Assembly: GCF_026107455.2 (NCBI RefSeq)
Contig: NZ_JAPCHY010000004.1
Coordinates: 248,001-312,000 of the forward strand
Length of the DNA stretch: 64,000 nt
Direction: 5' to 3'
Origin: Xanthomonas chitinilytica
GTDB taxonomy: Bacteria; Pseudomonadota; Gammaproteobacteria; Xanthomonadales; Xanthomonadaceae
The notes below the pieces were generated by a model. It did no database searches. It was not told the DNA's origin and saw nothing but the letters and a program-made list of their open reading frames with translations. Every line of letters starts with the position of its first letter. The stretch's first letter is position 1. This document shows positions 43,062-52,064 of this stretch, in pieces. Position numbers and translations under genes: made by a program.

Positions 43062-44243
43062 ATGCAGGCAGTGGACGTCGCCATCGTGGGAGCCGGCCCG
43101 GCCGGGTTGTGCCTGGCCCGGTCGCTGGCCGGCAGTGGGCTGTCGGTGGCGCTGGTGGAGCCGCAGCCGCGCCAGGCGCTGGCGCAGGCCGCGTTCGACG
43201 GCCGCGAGATCGCGCTGACCCATGCCTCGCGGCAGATCATGGAAAACCTGGGCCTGTGGCAGCGGATCGACGCCGACCAGATCTCGCCGCTGCGCAGCGC
43301 CAAGGTGATGAATGGCTCCTCGCCGTTCGCACTCAGTTTCGTCGCCGGCCGCGGGCAGGCGCGCGACCTGGGCTGGCTGGTGCCCAACCACCTGATCCGG
43401 CGTGCGGCCTGGGAAGCGGTGCAGGAGCAGGTCGGGCTGGAACTGCTGGACGGCAGCAGCGTCACCGCGATCGATGCCGGCGACGATCGCAACGTGCTGA
43501 CCCTGTCGTGCGGGCGCCAGCTGTCGGCGCGGCTGGTGGCGGCTGCCGACAGCCGCTTCTCGGCGACGCGGCGGATGATGGGCATCGGCGCGCAGATGCG
43601 CGACTTCGGCAAGTCGATGCTGGTGTGCCGGCTGCGCCACGAGCTGCCGCACCAGCATGCCGCCTGGGAATGGTTCGGCTACGGCCGCACCCTGGCGTTG
43701 CTGCCGCTCAACGGCGACTGCGCCTCGGCGGTGATCACCCTGCCGCCGCGCCGGATCCAGGCGCTGATGGAGATGGACGATGCCGGGTTCGGCGCCGAGG
43801 TGTCCGCGCTGTTCGAGCATCGCCTGGGCGCGATGCACCCGGTGGCCACCCGCCACGCCTATCCGCTGGTCGGGGTCTATGCCCGGCGTTTCGTCGGCCA
43901 GCGCTATGCGCTGGTGGGCGACGCCGCGGTGGGCATGCATCCGGTGACCGCGCACGGTTTCAATTTCGGCCTGCAGAGCCAGCAGCGGCTGGCCACCGCG
44001 GTGTGCGCGGCTGCCGCCGCAGGCAAGGACATCGGCGCACCGGCGCTGCTGGCCGGCTACGAGCGCCGCCACCGGCTGGCCACGCGCCCGCTGTACGAGG
44101 CGACCAACGCCATCGCCGCGCTGTACAACGACGATCGCCTGCCGGCACGGGTGCTGCGCAATGCCGCGCTGCGGGTGGCCAATGGCGTGGCGCCGTTCCG
44201 GCAGCTGATCGCCGCCCACCTGACCCAGAGCGCCGCGGCCTGA
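43062..44243 (+). CDS. ubiM: 5-demethoxyubiquinol-8 5-hydroxylase UbiM (FAD-dependent)
   Basis: Flavoprotein monooxygenase of ubiquinone synthesis, 393 residues. FAD motifs: VAIVGAGPAGLCLARSLAG at the N-terminus, the DG-like segment AADSRFSATRRMMGIG near residue 165, and RYALVGDAAVGMHPVTAHGFNFGL near residue 290. The combination REIALTHASRQIMENLGLW and the short C-terminus fit UbiM over UbiH/UbiF/UbiI. UbiM is known to replace several hydroxylases in some proteobacteria. Monocistronic; a REP-like dyad follows. Confidence 0.88.
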   Translation: MQAVDVAIVGAGPAGLCLARSLAGSGLSVALVEPQPRQALAQAAFDGREIALTHASRQIMENLGLWQRIDADQISPLRSAKVMNGSSPFALSFVAGRGQARDLGWLVPNHLIRRAAWEAVQEQVGLELLDGSSVTAIDAGDDRNVLTLSCGRQLSARLVAAADSRFSATRRMMGIGAQMRDFGKSMLVCRLRHELPHQHAAWEWFGYGRTLALLPLNGDCASAVITLPPRRIQALMEMDDAGFGAEVSALFEHRLGAMHPVATRHAYPLVGVYARRFVGQRYALVGDAAVGMHPVTAHGFNFGLQSQQRLATAVCAAAAAGKDIGAPALLAGYERRHRLATRPLYEATNAIAALYNDDRLPARVLRNAALRVANGVAPFRQLIAAHLTQSAAA

Positions 44244-44265
44244 GCCGGGCGGTGCCGCCGCTCTT

Positions 44266-44389
44266 GTAGGAGCGACGTGAGTCGCGACGGGGCTTTGATG
44301 CAGATACCTCTGCAACCGCAACGGCCCACGCATCCATGGACGGGTCGTTCAATGGGAAAAGCGCCTGTCGCGACTCACGTCGCTCCTAC
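44266..44389. repeat. REP-like inverted repeat pair with a long spacer (GTGAG variant)
   Basis: Perfect 23-bp arms at 44266-44288 and 44367-44389 separated by 78 bp, much more than in the other five dyads (8-23 nt). It lies between the convergent ends of ubiM and the S4-domain gene. Confidence 0.9.
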
Positions 44390-44418
44390 GGAAATCGCCG
44401 GTGCTGGACGCCCGCGCG

Positions 44419-44640
44419 TCAGCCCGCCGCCAGTACCCGGATGCGCACGTCGCCCAGCTCCACCTGCTGGCCCGCGCGGATCTTGCAGGCCTTGCGCAGT
44501 TCCACCACGCCGTCCACCCGCACGTGGCCCTCGCCGATGATCGTCTTGGCCTCGCCGCCGCTGCCGGCGAGGTCGGTCAGCTTGAGCAGCTGCTTGAGTT
44601 CGACATAGTCGCGGTCCAGCTCGAAATCGATGGTCTGCAT
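44419..44640 (-). CDS. S4 domain RNA-binding protein (YbcJ/YaaA-like)
   Basis: A 73-residue protein consisting almost only of an S4 RNA-binding domain: DYVELKQLLKLTDLAGSGGE followed by AKTIIGEGHVRVDGVVELRKACKIRAG. The GSGGEAK motif with its conserved Gly-Gly marks the YbcJ/YaaA group, thought to act in ribosome or RNA metabolism. ATG at 44640; longer in-frame starts exist upstream without domain support. Divergent from the DEAD-box helicase gene. Confidence 0.92.
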   Translation of the reverse strand: MQTIDFELDRDYVELKQLLKLTDLAGSGGEAKTIIGEGHVRVDGVVELRKACKIRAGQQVELGDVRIRVLAAG

Positions 44641-44889
44641 GGCGGTCACGTGGGGAAACGGTTGCCATTGTCGGTCATCGGCGGCCCGCCGGCACCGGGC
44701 CGGCCACCGTGGCGAGGGTCGGGGAGGGCCGGGGAGGGCCGAAGAGGGCGTGAAAGGCCGCACCGGCCTGCGGGTGTAAGGTGGCAGCTGAACGGTCCAC
44801 TTCGACCGCACGCGACAGGGCAGGGCCCGAGGGCGCACAATATGCGCCTTTTCGCCCGCCCGTTCGCGGCGGTGCCCCCGGAGTTCCCC

Positions 44890-46800
44890 ATGTCCCAAGA
44901 AACCCCCGCGCCGCTGCTGTTCGCAGATCTCGGCCTGTCAGAGGCTGTGATGAAGGCGGTAGCCGCTGTCGGCTACGAGACCCCTTCGCCGATCCAGGCC
45001 GCCACCATCCCGGCGCTGCTGGCCGGCCGCGACGTGCTGGGCACCGCCCAGACCGGCACCGGCAAGACCGCCGCGTTCGCGTTGCCGATCCTGTCCAACA
45101 TCGACCTGGCCCCGACCAAGCCGCAGGCGCTGGTGCTGGCGCCGACCCGCGAGCTGGCGATCCAGGTCGCCGAGGCGTTCCAGACCTATTCGGTCGCCAC
45201 CCCCGGCTTCCGCGTGCTGCCGGTGTACGGCGGCCAGCCCTACGGCCAGCAGCTGGCCTCGCTCAAGCGTGGCGTGCACGTGGTGGTGGGGACGCCCGGC
45301 CGCGTGATCGACCATCTGGACCGCGGCACCCTGGACCTGTCCGAGCTGAAGACGCTGGTGCTGGACGAGGCCGACGAGATGCTGCGCATGGGCTTCATCG
45401 ACGACGTCGAGGCGGTGCTGAAGAAGCTGCCCGAGCAGCGCCAGGTGGCGCTGTTCTCGGCGACCATGCCGCCGGCGATCCGGCGCATCGCCCAGACCTA
45501 CCTGCGCGACCCGGCCGAAGTCACCATCGCCGCCAAGACCACCACCTCGGCCAACATCCGCCAGCGCTACTGGTGGGTGAGCGGGCTGCACAAGCTCGAT
45601 GCGCTGACCCGCATCCTGGAAGTGGAGCCGTTCGACGCGATGATCGTGTTCGCGCGCACCAAGGCCGCCACCGAGGAGCTGGCCGAGAAGCTGCAGGCGC
45701 GCGGCCTGGCCGCCGCGGCGATCAACGGCGACATGCAGCAGGCGCAGCGCGAGCGCACCATCCAGCAGCTCAAGGACGCCAAGCTCGACATCCTGGTGGC
45801 CACCGACGTGGCCGCGCGCGGCCTGGACGTGGAACGCATCAGCCACGTGCTGAACTACGACATCCCCTACGACACCGAAAGCTACGTGCACCGCATCGGC
45901 CGTACCGGCCGCGCCGGCCGCAGCGGCGAGGCGATCCTGTTCGTCACCCCGCGCGAGAAGGGCATGCTGCGCGCGATCGAGCGCGCCACCCGCCAGCCGA
46001 TCGAGGAGATGCAGCTGCCGACGGTGGACGCGGTCAACGACCATCGCGTGTCCAAGTTCATGGACCGCATCAGCGAGACCCTGGAAGGCGGCGAGATCGA
46101 TTTCTACCGCGATCTGCTGCAGCGCTACGAAGGCGAGAACAACGTGCCGGCGATCGACATTGCCGCGGCGCTGGCCAAGCTGCTGCAGGGCGACACCCCG
46201 TTCCTGCTGAGCCCGCCGGTGCGCGGCCCGCGCGAGGAGCGCGCGCCACGCGGCGAGCGTCCCGGCGCCGGCGAGCGCCCGGCCCGGTTCGAGCCGCGCT
46301 TCGAGCGTGGCCCGCGCCGCGAGGAAGGCGAGCGCGCGCCGCGCGCGGCGCGCGGCGAAGCCGAGTTCGAGGCCCGTCCGCGCCGCGAGATCGCACCGCG
46401 CGGCGAGCCGGAGTTCGGCATGGAGACCTACCGGATCGAGGTCGGCCACGTGCACGGCGTGAAGCCGGCCAACATCGTCGGCGCGATCGCCAACGAGGCC
46501 GGGCTGGAAAGCCGCTACATCGGCCGCATCGACATCCACGACGACTATTCCGTGCTCGACCTGCCGGCGGAAATGCCCAGCGACCTGCTGCAGCACCTGA
46601 AGAAGGTGTGGGTGTCCGGCCAGCAACTGCAGATGCGGCGGGTCGAGGCCGGCGAGACGCAGGCGCCGGCACGCCCGTTCAAGCCCAAGTTCGGCCAGGG
46701 CAAGCCGGGTGGCAAGCCCGGCGGCCGTGCCGGTGGCCCGGGCGGCGCCCGTCCGCCGCGCCGCGACGGCTTCAAGCCCAAGGGCCCGCGCGGGTTCTGA
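44890..46800 (+). CDS. deaD: DEAD-box ATP-dependent RNA helicase DeaD/CsdA type
   Basis: RNA helicase assisting ribosome assembly and mRNA decay, especially in the cold. The 636-residue product has motif Q (FADLGLSEAVMKAVAAVGYE, TPSPIQ), motif I AQTGTGKTAAF, Ia PTRELAIQVAEAF, DEAD in LVLDEADEMLRMGF, SAT in ALFSATMPP, motif V ARGLDVERISHVLNYD and VI HRIGRTGRAGR. A linker made of repeated RGERP/REERAPR units precedes the DbpA-type RNA-binding domain (ETYRIEVGHVHGVKPANIVG), and a Gly/Arg-rich tail ends the protein. ATG at 44890. The 249 bp upstream may hold a long leader, as in cold-shock mRNAs, but no element was identified. Confidence 0.95.
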   Translation: MSQETPAPLLFADLGLSEAVMKAVAAVGYETPSPIQAATIPALLAGRDVLGTAQTGTGKTAAFALPILSNIDLAPTKPQALVLAPTRELAIQVAEAFQTYSVATPGFRVLPVYGGQPYGQQLASLKRGVHVVVGTPGRVIDHLDRGTLDLSELKTLVLDEADEMLRMGFIDDVEAVLKKLPEQRQVALFSATMPPAIRRIAQTYLRDPAEVTIAAKTTTSANIRQRYWWVSGLHKLDALTRILEVEPFDAMIVFARTKAATEELAEKLQARGLAAAAINGDMQQAQRERTIQQLKDAKLDILVATDVAARGLDVERISHVLNYDIPYDTESYVHRIGRTGRAGRSGEAILFVTPREKGMLRAIERATRQPIEEMQLPTVDAVNDHRVSKFMDRISETLEGGEIDFYRDLLQRYEGENNVPAIDIAAALAKLLQGDTPFLLSPPVRGPREERAPRGERPGAGERPARFEPRFERGPRREEGERAPRAARGEAEFEARPRREIAPRGEPEFGMETYRIEVGHVHGVKPANIVGAIANEAGLESRYIGRIDIHDDYSVLDLPAEMPSDLLQHLKKVWVSGQQLQMRRVEAGETQAPARPFKPKFGQGKPGGKPGGRAGGPGGARPPRRDGFKPKGPRGF

Positions 46801-46818
46801 ACCCCGCGTCGCGCACAC

Positions 46819-46853
46819 CGACAGCCCCGGCCCCTGCCGGGGCTGTCGCGTTT
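46819..46853 (+). terminator. Terminator after deaD
   Basis: Perfect 13-bp stem (CGACAGCCCCGGC and complement) with a 4-nt CCCT loop and a short CGTTT tail; the weak T run lowers certainty. Confidence 0.7.
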
Positions 46854-46944
46854 CGGGGATGCCCACGGCTCAAGCCCGGCCGGGCGTGAGCCGATATCCC
46901 CGATGTGCCGGAAGGCCCCGCATCGGGCCGGGGAGCGGGCACGC

Positions 46945-49374
46945 ATGGGCACGAGGGGGCGCGATGCAGGACGGCAACATCGGTATGCGGGGGAGGTTCC
47001 GGCCACCGGTCCGTCGTCGGGCTGGCTGACCCGCCGCTTCCTGCTGCTGATCGCAATGGCAGTGGGGCTGGGCGTGCTGTCGGCGCTGATGCTGGAACTG
47101 CAGGCCGGCTCCACCGCCTGGATCGCGGGCGAAGGGGCGTGGTCGAAGGGCCAGCAGCACGCGGTGCACGCGCTGTACCGCTATGCGCAGCAGGGCCATG
47201 CCGCCGACCTGGCCGCCGCACGCCGTGCGCTGGAGGTGCCGCTGGGCGATCGCGCCGCGCGGCTGGCGCTGGAACAGCCGGTGCCCGACCTGGAGGCGGC
47301 CCGGCGCGGCTTCCTGCAGGGAGGCAATGCGCCGGAGAACATCCCGCGGCTGATCTTTTCCTACCGTTTCGGTCGCGAAGGGCCGTTCTTCCGCGATTCG
47401 GTGCGGCTGTGGCGCGAGGCCGATGCCGGCATCCTGCAGTTGCAGGACATGGCGGCGGAGCTGGAGGCCGCGCATGCGCGCGCCGGGCTGTCGCCGGCGC
47501 AGGTCGCCGGCTACCAGCAGCGGCTGCAGCAGCTGGATGGCGAACTCCGGATGCTGGAGCTGGCCTTCTCGCAATCGCTGCTCGAAGGCGCCGAGGCCGC
47601 GCGCATGGCCACGCTGGCGCTCAGCGCGCTGTCGCTGCTGGCGCTGACGCTGGTCGCGGTGCTGCTGATGCGGCGCATCCGCAACCACCTGGCGCTCAAC
47701 GAAAGCCGCTTCCGCGCCGCGTTCCATCAGGCGGCGGTGGGCATGATGAAACTGTCCCACGACGGCCGCGTGCTGGAGGCCAACCAGGCGCTGGCGACCA
47801 TCCTGGGCCATCCGCTGCCGGCGCTGCGGCGGCTGTCGCTGTGCGACCTGCTGCATCCGGGGGACCTGTCGCACGATGGCGGGGGCATCGACTGGCCGCG
47901 CCAGCTGCAGGCCGGCGAACGCCGCTTCCGGCGGGCCGACGGCAGCACCCTGTGGGGACGCTGGAGCGCTTCGGCGGTACGGGTCGGCGAGAGCCGTCTT
48001 GGGGTACTGGCGATCGTGGAGGACGTCTCGCAGGCGCGGGCGCTGGCCGAGGAAGTCGCCCACCAGGCCAGCCACGACGCATTGACCGGATTGATCAACC
48101 GTCGCGAGATCGAACAGCGCCTGCAGCAGGCGCTGGTACAAGCGCGCCGGACCGGCACCCGGCATGTGCTGTGCCTGCTGGACCTGGACCATTTCAAGCT
48201 GGTCAACGACACCTTCGGCCATGCCGCCGGCGACACCTTCCTGTGCCGGTTCGCGGCCACGGTGCAGGCGCAGCTGCGCGAGGGCGACTGGCTCGGCCGC
48301 CACGGCGGCGACGAGTTCCTGCTGCTGTTGCCCGACACCTCGCCGGAACAGGCGCAGCCGGTGCTGGAGCGGATCGGGCGGGCGCTGCGCCAGGGCCAGT
48401 TCGGCGATGCGGGAAGCGCTCCCGGCGTCGGCTGCAGCATCGGCGTGGTCGCGATAGATGCCGACGTGCCCGACGTGAACTGGCTGATGCGCGCCGGCGA
48501 CAGCGCCTGTTATGCCGCCAAGCAGGCCGGACGCAACCGTGTGCACCATTTCGGCGAGGACGGCCGGGCCCTGGAGCAGCGCCGCCGCGAGGGGCTGTGG
48601 CTGGACGGCGTGCGCCGCGCCATCGTCGAGGACCGGCTGGTGCTGTTCGCGCAGAAGATCCTGTGCCTGCGCGAGCCGGACGTGCTCTGCTACGAAGTCC
48701 TGCTGCGCCTGCGCGGCAACGACGGCCGGCTGAGTTCCCCGGCCGAGTTCATGCCCGCGGTCGAGCGCTACGGGATGGGCATGGCGCTGGACCGGCACGT
48801 GCTGGACTGCCTGCTGCGACAGCTGCGCGCGGTGCCGCAGCACGTGGCGCGCCTGCACCTGTGCAACGTCAACCTGTCGGCGCAGTCGATCGCGCAGCCG
48901 GAATTCCTGGAATTCGTCGTCGACCGGCTCCGCCACGAGCAGGCGCTGGCGCAACGCATCTGCTTCGAGATCACCGAAACCGCGGCCATCGACAACCTGG
49001 CGCAGGCGCGGCGTTTCATCGATGCGGTGCGGGCGCTGGGGTGCCGGATCGCGCTGGACGATTTCGGCAGCGGGCTGTCCTCGCTGGGCTACCTGCGGCA
49101 GCTGCCGGCGGACATACTCAAGATCGACGGCGCTTTCGTGTGCGACCTGGACGTGGACGCGATCAGCCATGCCGCGGTGCGCGCCATCGCGGAGATCGGC
49201 CGCGCCCTGCGGATGCGGGTGGTGGCCGAGTGGGTGGAACGGCCCGAGTTGATCGGCCAGCTCGACGCGATCGGGATCGACGGATTGCAGGGCTACGCGA
49301 TCCACCGGCCATGTCCGCTGGCCGAACTGGTCGGGCAGCGGCAGGAAGCGCCGGCAGCGTTGCCGGAGCCGTAG
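46945..49374 (+). CDS. Membrane GGDEF-EAL protein with PAS domain
   Basis: Bifunctional c-di-GMP protein of 809 residues. N-terminal helix LLLIAMAVGLGVLSALMLEL, periplasmic region of about 190 residues, second helix MATLALSALSLLALTLVAVL, then a PAS domain (RFRAAFHQAAVGMMKLSHDG). GGDEF domain: LLDLDHFKLVNDTFGHAAGD and GRHGGDEF, with an RxxD inhibitory site (REGD) five residues upstream. EAL domain: signature is EVL instead of EAL (YEVLLRL) but the metal and catalytic residues NVNLS, EITET, DDFGSGLSSLGYL, KIDG and AEWVER are present, so both activities are plausible. ATG at 46945 follows GGGGAG. Confidence 0.93.
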   Translation: MGTRGRDAGRQHRYAGEVPATGPSSGWLTRRFLLLIAMAVGLGVLSALMLELQAGSTAWIAGEGAWSKGQQHAVHALYRYAQQGHAADLAAARRALEVPLGDRAARLALEQPVPDLEAARRGFLQGGNAPENIPRLIFSYRFGREGPFFRDSVRLWREADAGILQLQDMAAELEAAHARAGLSPAQVAGYQQRLQQLDGELRMLELAFSQSLLEGAEAARMATLALSALSLLALTLVAVLLMRRIRNHLALNESRFRAAFHQAAVGMMKLSHDGRVLEANQALATILGHPLPALRRLSLCDLLHPGDLSHDGGGIDWPRQLQAGERRFRRADGSTLWGRWSASAVRVGESRLGVLAIVEDVSQARALAEEVAHQASHDALTGLINRREIEQRLQQALVQARRTGTRHVLCLLDLDHFKLVNDTFGHAAGDTFLCRFAATVQAQLREGDWLGRHGGDEFLLLLPDTSPEQAQPVLERIGRALRQGQFGDAGSAPGVGCSIGVVAIDADVPDVNWLMRAGDSACYAAKQAGRNRVHHFGEDGRALEQRRREGLWLDGVRRAIVEDRLVLFAQKILCLREPDVLCYEVLLRLRGNDGRLSSPAEFMPAVERYGMGMALDRHVLDCLLRQLRAVPQHVARLHLCNVNLSAQSIAQPEFLEFVVDRLRHEQALAQRICFEITETAAIDNLAQARRFIDAVRALGCRIALDDFGSGLSSLGYLRQLPADILKIDGAFVCDLDVDAISHAAVRAIAEIGRALRMRVVAEWVERPELIGQLDAIGIDGLQGYAIHRPCPLAELVGQRQEAPAALPEP

Positions 49375-49493
49375 CGGATGCGCAGGGGCCGGTCAGGGTG
49401 GTCCGCCGAAGGCGGGCGGGGTTGTTGCGATAATTGTCGCGACAGGGGGCGCCAGGTGCGCCATGAGACAGTGATGCAGCCGATGGCAGGGCA

Positions 49494-51149
49494 ATGGTGA
49501 AGGGCGGTGGGGCCGCGATGGCCACGGGGATGCTGTTGCTGCTGGTGTGGCTGTGGTGGCCGGCGTTGGCGTCGGCACGGATGCCGCAGCCGGACCACGA
49601 CTACCTGCTGGTGGGCGCGGCGACCGACCAGCAGGCACCGCAACGCGGTTGCAGCCCCGAGGTGCTGGCCGGACTGCGGCAACGGATCGAGATCCCGGCG
49701 CCGGCCGGCGGCTGGTCCGGTGCGCCGCAGGCGGTGGACGTGTTCAACGTGTTCGCCGGCGAGGTGATGATCGGCCACGGCGAGCGCCGGATCTGCGGCC
49801 GCATGCACGATGCGCGCACCCGCGACTCCCGGTTCCGTGCGGGCGTGGGCATGGTGGTGGTGCCGGCGCGCGGCGACCTGGAGCCGATCCAGGTCGCCTG
49901 GGCGCAGCCGCTGAAGCCGCGCTGGATCCCGACCGTGCGGCTGGGCGCGCCCAGCCCGCTGCAGCAGGCCGATACCGCGCGCCTGCTGGTGCGCACCGCC
50001 TGCATCGCGATCGCCATCGCGCTGGCGCTGTCGGCGCTGATGGGCTTCGCCAGCGCCCGCGACCGCGCGTTCCTGTTCTATGCGGCGGTATGCGGGCTGT
50101 TCGTGGTGTGGCAGGCGGTGCTCAGCGGCCTGAGCGGTTATCCCGAGCCGTGGTTGCCGGTGCGCGAGTACGCGGCCTGGTGGCTGGTGGCGCTGTCCTT
50201 CTTCAGCATCGCGGTGTTGTTGTCGGTGCTGTGGCGGCTGTGCGGCGGCAACCGGGTGCTGCCCGGATCGTGGCGCTGGGTGCAGCGCCTGGGCTGGCTG
50301 CTGATGCTGCTGGGGCTGGTCACGCCGCTGCTGCCGTGGGCGCTGCTGGTGCCGGTGGCGGCGGCGTTGGACACGCTGCTGGCGATCGGCTGCCTTGCCG
50401 TGCTGGCGGCCGCCGCCGCGTCGTTGCTGCGCCGCGACTACACCGCGCTGGCCGGGATGGGAGCGGTGGCGCCGTTCCTGCTGATGATCGCGACCGACCT
50501 GTGCGGCAGCACGCTGCTGCGCGAATACCGGGTCGAGGCGATCCAGCTGTCGGCGACCTGGTTCCTGATGATGGCCGCCTATGCGCTCAACCAGCGCCTG
50601 GGGCAACTGCGTCGCCAGCGCGACGAGATGCAGCGGCTGGCCGATACCGATGCGCTGACCGGCCTGCCGAACCGGCGCGCCGGCCTGCACCGGCTCGGCG
50701 CCTGCGTCGGCAGCGCCCGCGGCAGCGGCCAGCCGTTGACCATCGGCTTCCTCGACATCGACCTGTTCAAGCAGATCAACGACCGCCATGGCCACGAAGT
50801 CGGCGACCGGGTGCTGGTGGCGGTGGCCGCAGTCCTGGTTGCCGGGGTACGCAACCGCGAGGACGTGATCCGCATGGGCGGCGAGGAGTTCCTGCTGTTG
50901 CTGCCGGGCGTCGCCGGCGCGGCGGCGCTGGCGCGGCTGGAGCAGCTGCGGCTGCAGGTGGCGCAGGCGGCCGCCGGCCTCGACCAGCCGGGCCTGGTGG
51001 TGACGGCGAGCATCGGCATGGCCGAACTGGACGGCGCCGGCGACGACGTCTCGAGCCTGCTGCGCCGGGCCGACAATGCCATGTACAGCGCCAAGCGCTC
51101 CGGCAGGAACCGGGTGTTCGACGCCGGCGGCCGCTCCCTGCCTGCCTGA
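49494..51149 (+). CDS. Membrane diguanylate cyclase (7TM-type sensor, GGDEF)
   Basis: A 551-residue protein. After a signal-like helix (MLLLLVWLWWPALASA) comes a periplasmic region of about 130 residues, then roughly seven helices between residues 160 and 345, an arrangement like 7TM-DISM receptors. The cytoplasmic GGDEF domain begins ADTDALTGLPNRRAGLHRL and contains LDIDLFKQINDRHGHEVGDR and RMGGEEF; the canonical RxxD inhibitory site reads RNRE, so feedback may be reduced. It follows the GGDEF-EAL gene by 119 bp on the same strand. Start could be 49494 or 49518. Confidence 0.9.
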   Translation: MVKGGGAAMATGMLLLLVWLWWPALASARMPQPDHDYLLVGAATDQQAPQRGCSPEVLAGLRQRIEIPAPAGGWSGAPQAVDVFNVFAGEVMIGHGERRICGRMHDARTRDSRFRAGVGMVVVPARGDLEPIQVAWAQPLKPRWIPTVRLGAPSPLQQADTARLLVRTACIAIAIALALSALMGFASARDRAFLFYAAVCGLFVVWQAVLSGLSGYPEPWLPVREYAAWWLVALSFFSIAVLLSVLWRLCGGNRVLPGSWRWVQRLGWLLMLLGLVTPLLPWALLVPVAAALDTLLAIGCLAVLAAAAASLLRRDYTALAGMGAVAPFLLMIATDLCGSTLLREYRVEAIQLSATWFLMMAAYALNQRLGQLRRQRDEMQRLADTDALTGLPNRRAGLHRLGACVGSARGSGQPLTIGFLDIDLFKQINDRHGHEVGDRVLVAVAAVLVAGVRNREDVIRMGGEEFLLLLPGVAGAAALARLEQLRLQVAQAAAGLDQPGLVVTASIGMAELDGAGDDVSSLLRRADNAMYSAKRSGRNRVFDAGGRSLPA

Positions 51150-51212
51150 ATGTCGCCGCCGGCGGCCTGTCCGCCACGCGCGCACGGCACGGCGATCGCG
51201 GATAATCGCGCG

Positions 51213-51935
51213 ATGACGACCCGACTCAACAAGCACATCGCCGAAACCGGCTTCTGTTCCCGGCGCGAGGCCGACCGCCTGATCGGCGAACGCCGCGTCA
51301 CCGTCAACGGCATCGCCGCCGGCACCGGCGCGGTGGTGGGCGAGGGCGACGAGGTGCTGGTCGACGGCCAGCCGCTGCGCGCGCGCGCGGCGAAGAAGGG
51401 CGGCAGCCGCCGCCATGTCTACATCGCCCTCAACAAGCCGGTGGGCATCACCTGCACCACCGAGAGCTCGGTGAAGGGCAACATCGTCGAGTTCGTCGGC
51501 CACGAGCAGCGCATCTTCCCGATCGGGCGGCTGGACAAGGATTCCGAAGGGCTGATCCTGATGACCAGCAACGGCGACATCGTCAACCAGATCCTGCGCG
51601 CCGAGAACGGCCACCAGAAGGAGTACCTGGTGGCGGTGAACAAGCCGGTCACCGACGAATTCCTGCGCGGCATGGCCCGCGGCGTGCGCATCCACGACCA
51701 GACCACGCTGCCGTGCCGCACCGCGAAGATCGCCAAGTTCGGTTTCCGCATCGTGCTGCAGCAGGGCCTGAACCGGCAGATCCGGCTGATGGCCGCCGCC
51801 TTCGGCTACCGCGTCACCCAGCTGCGCCGCGTGCGCATCGACAACATCAAGCTGGGCGCGCTCAAGCCCGGGCAGTGGCGCAACCTCACCGAACAGGAAC
51901 TGCGCGGCCTGCTGCCGCAGCACCAGGACTGGTAA
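51213..51935 (+). CDS. rluF: 23S rRNA pseudouridine synthase RluF
   Basis: Makes pseudouridine at position 2604 of 23S rRNA. The 240-residue protein has an N-terminal S4 domain (TRLNKHIAETGFCSRREADRL) and the RsuA-type catalytic domain with YIALNKPVGITCTTESSVKG, the catalytic Asp in FPIGRLDKDSEGLILMTSNG, and LQQGLNRQIRLMAAAFGYRV. These motifs and the short length distinguish RluF from RluB/RsuA. ATG at 51213 is chosen since the S4 domain starts directly after it. Confidence 0.94.
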   Translation: MTTRLNKHIAETGFCSRREADRLIGERRVTVNGIAAGTGAVVGEGDEVLVDGQPLRARAAKKGGSRRHVYIALNKPVGITCTTESSVKGNIVEFVGHEQRIFPIGRLDKDSEGLILMTSNGDIVNQILRAENGHQKEYLVAVNKPVTDEFLRGMARGVRIHDQTTLPCRTAKIAKFGFRIVLQQGLNRQIRLMAAAFGYRVTQLRRVRIDNIKLGALKPGQWRNLTEQELRGLLPQHQDW

Positions 51936-52064
51936 GCCCGGCCCGCACATCGCCCTGCGGCATGGCTGCCCGCAGGGTGGCCGCTGTGCGACCCGGCCAG
52001 TCCGGCATCGCCCCGACCTGCGAAGAACCCGGTGCTGCCGGCCTGGCGCCGGCCGCCGCGCCGG

